Below are positions 61,784-64,000 of a DNA stretch of 64,000 nucleotides, piece after piece. Under the pieces are notes generated by a model that saw only the letters and a list, made by a program, of their open reading frames with translations, had not been told where the DNA came from and ran no database searches. The stretch lies in the NCBI GenBank assembly GCA_035771175.1, contig CM069608.1, forward strand, positions 9,690,019 through 9,754,018, given 5' to 3'. The position numbers were made by a program, and so were the translations under genes. Within the stretch, counting starts at the first letter, position 1, and every line of letters begins with the position of its first letter. This DNA comes from Paratinospora sagittata. Lineage: Eukaryota; Streptophyta; Magnoliopsida; Ranunculales; Menispermaceae.

Positions 61784-62888
61784 TGTTAGGATATGAATTA
61801 TAGTTAGTAGTTAGTTTACCATGGTTAGACTTATGGTTAGAATTTTGTTATCTTTAACTGTCTCAGTCTCTGTTATATATGTGTGTTTAATTCAATTCAT
61901 TAGGTTGTGATACAGATAATACAATTCATTGTCTTCTTTGAAAGACCAGGGGGATCTAAACTAGTTTTTGGGCATTCAAGTTGAGTCTACATTTGATGGC
62001 TTGTTCTTGTCACAGAGAAAGTATATTTTGGATCTGTTTAGTAAAACCAAAATGTAGTTTTCTAACTCGATTAACACTCCAATGGCTACTGGTGAGAAGT
62101 TATATCCTTTTGGTAGTGATCCTCTTGAGGATCCTCAACTGTATAGAAGCGCGGTTGGTGCTCTCCAGTATGTTATAATTACTCGCCCAAAACATGCCTA
62201 TTCAGTTAATAGAGTTTGTCAGTTCATGCAAACTCCCTTACAGTCTCATTGGATTTGTGTTAAACGCATTCTAAGGTATCTTAAAGGTACTTTAGATTAT
62301 GGTCTTCATTTCAAGAGGTCTTCTCAGCTGGATATTACTGGCTTTTGTCATGCAGACTAGGCTTCTGATCCCGGAGATAGGCGTTCCACTTCTGGCTTTG
62401 GCATTTTTCTTGGTTCCAATCTTGTGTCTTTGTCCTCTCGCAAACAACTTACTGTGTCTCGGAGCTCATCTGAAGCTGAATATAGGAGCTTAGCTAACAT
62501 GACTGCGAAAATCATGTGGATTAATTCTCTGTTGCTGGAACTTCGGGTGGTTCCTTCTTGGCCCCCTTTCCTGTTTTGTGACAAAGCTAGCACTATATTA
62601 ATGTCAGCCAATCCTGTCTTCCATGCAAGAACTAAGCACATAGAAATTGATCTTCATTTTGTGAGGGAGAAGCTTCTTTCTAAACAATTTTATCTTAAGC
62701 ATGTGTCTTCACAGGATCAAACAGCTGATGTATTCACTAAAGCATTAACTTCCTCTCGTTTTCTTCTTCTAAGGGATAAACTTGGAGTTAGGTTTTCCTC
62801 TCCTCCAAGTTTAAGGGGGGAATGTTAGGATATGAATTATAGTTAGTAGTTAGTTTACCATGTTTAGACTTATGGTTAGAATTTTGTT
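61784..62888 (+). mobile_element. Internally deleted copia element with truncated 3' LTR
   Basis: Starts TGTTAGGATATGAATTATAG; the same 5' end recurs at 62824 after a polypurine tract (AAGGGGGGAA at about 62814-62823). The 3' LTR is cut after about 65 bases, at 62888, by a gypsy fragment. Only the RT C-terminus and RNase H remain between the LTRs; gag, protease, integrase and most of RT are deleted. The 5' LTR end is uncertain. Confidence 0.8.
61960..62821 (+). pseudogene. Copia RT C-terminus and RNase H
   Basis: Begins in RT with FLGIQVESTFDGLFLSQRKY (the LGIQV motif), then TGEKLYPFGSDPLEDPQLYR, RSAVGALQYVIITRPKHAYS and RILRYLKGTLDYGLHF. RNase H follows: [60 protein letters not shown] and QTADVFTKALTSSRF. 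Stops occur near 62055 and 62358. The end LRGEC is one codon before the polypurine tract, as in intact copia elements. Confidence 0.85.
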
Positions 62889-64000
62889 CTATGGTGCCCC
62901 CATACCTCGGACCACCAATACATCCTTTTCATATCATGATACATTTTGGTTTCCCCCGCATGAATAACATAATGAGATCTGTGAGCTTCCTGGAGTATAC
63001 TCTGCCTCAGCTGTGAATATGCATAAGAAATGACTCTATCCGTCTGCATCAACACACACCCCAAGCCAACACGAGAGACATCAGTGTAGATAACCAACTC
63101 CCGACCAGGCTCTAGTAGAATCAATACTGGTGCAGATGTCGTCAACCTCTTTTTCAGCTCTAGAAAGGCATTCTCATACTCATCCGCCCACACAAAGGGC
63201 ACATCCTTCTGGGTAAGTCTAGTGGGGTCCAGCCAACTTAGAGAAGCCCTGCACAAACCTCCTAAAATATCCTGCTAAACCCAGAAAACTCCTGATCTCG
63301 GTCACCGTGGTAAGTCTAGGCCAACTGAGAATGGCTTCGACCTTGCATGGATCAACTGAAATCCCTTCTGAACTCACCACATGACCCAAAAATTTTTTCC
63401 TCAGTGATCCAAAACTCGTACTTACTCAGCTTTGCATACAATCTATGTTCTCTCAGAGTCTGTAAGGTCACTCTGAGGTGTTCCTCATGCTCAACTTGAG
63501 TCTTGGGATACACTAATATATCATCAATAAAAACGATGACAAATTTATCCAGATACCGCCTAAAGACTCTCTGCATCAGGTCCATGAACATCGTCGGTGC
63601 ATTAGTTACACCAAAAGGCATCACAAGAAACTCATAATGCCTATAGCGGGTTTTGAAAGCTATCTTAGGCACATTTTCATGCCTGATCCTCAGCTGATGA
63701 TATCCGGAACGTAGATCAATCTTCGAGAAGAATTCCGCTCCCTTCAGCTGGTCAAATAGATCATCAATCCTCGGAAGAGGATACTTGTTCTTAATGGTCA
63801 CCCAATTGAGCTAGCGGTAGTCAATACATAACCGCAAGCTTCCATCCTTCTTTTTGATGAAAAGAACTGGAGCTCCCCAAGGTGACACACTTGGGCTAAT
63901 GAAGCCCTTAGCCAACAACTCCTCAAGCTGTTTCTGCAACTCAACCAACTCAACTGACATCATTCTATACAGTGCCATGGAGACAGGCTTTGTACCAGGG
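62889..64000 (-). pseudogene. Ty3/gypsy pol fragment running off the window
   Basis: Minus strand. [25 protein letters not shown] then a [43 protein letters not shown] and [16 protein letters not shown]. RNase H: VLILLEPGRELVIYTDVSRV and GLGCVLMQTDRVISYA. After QLR the frame jumps to QSILQEAHRSHYVIHAGETK and MYHDMKRMYWW, the integrase zinc-finger region. So most of RNase H is deleted. It ends at 62889 against the copia LTR and continues past the right edge. Confidence 0.85.

Overview
Nuclear DNA of a flowering plant, most likely a eudicot. It is AT-rich, with spliced genes (GT-AG introns), a plastid-targeted protein, a plant peptide-hormone precursor, and copia, Ty3/gypsy, LINE, MULE and MITE-like transposons in several layers. 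The species cannot be named from sequence alone. Introns of several kb filled with transposons suggest a genome with much intronic repeat, but that is inference.

Layout. 1-4.8 kb: a RGF/GLV/CLEL-type peptide-hormone precursor gene (1404-2023, +) with an in-frame TGA ahead of the hormone domain, then AT-rich spacer with long TA microsatellites. 4.8-14.7 kb: a five-exon gene (-) for a YbaK/aminoacyl-tRNA-deacylase-domain protein; its introns carry a MITE-like element, one or two solo LTRs and a decayed gypsy fragment. 15.1-28.6 kb: two direct copies of a small locus encoding a proline-rich secreted peptide. The left copy is broken and the right intact. Between them lie an internally deleted copia element (16.5-19.3 kb, +) and a nearly full-length decayed copia element (21.7-26.7 kb, -). 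29.0-42.8 kb: a four-exon plastid-lipid-associated protein (fibrillin/PAP) gene (-) whose first intron is about 11.8 kb and holds a MuDR-type transposase, a ten-unit 178-bp tandem array and strong hairpins. 42.8-45.8 kb: upstream region and an unclassified repeat with a cluster of short hairpin units. 45.9-59.9 kb: a LINE split by a copia fragment and an approximately 11-kb gypsy chromovirus with about 3-kb LTRs; the copia gag fragment is present next to both LTRs. 60.5-61.6 kb: the last two exons of a 2-alkenal reductase-type oxidoreductase (-). 61.8-64 kb: an internally deleted copia element, cut by a gypsy fragment (-) that runs off the window.

The host genes share no obvious pathway: peptide signalling, tRNA-deacylase-fold protein, plastid lipid/plastoglobule protein, reactive-carbonyl reductase. 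The unifying theme is transposon nesting. The exon models were built by matching conserved protein sequence across GT-AG junctions with consistent phase, and were not checked against transcripts. The best candidates for something new are the 178-bp array inside the fibrillin intron, the hairpin array at 44.3-44.7 kb, the copia/gypsy junction with a 17-bp perfect inverted repeat, and the duplicated secreted-peptide locus with two open frames in one exon.
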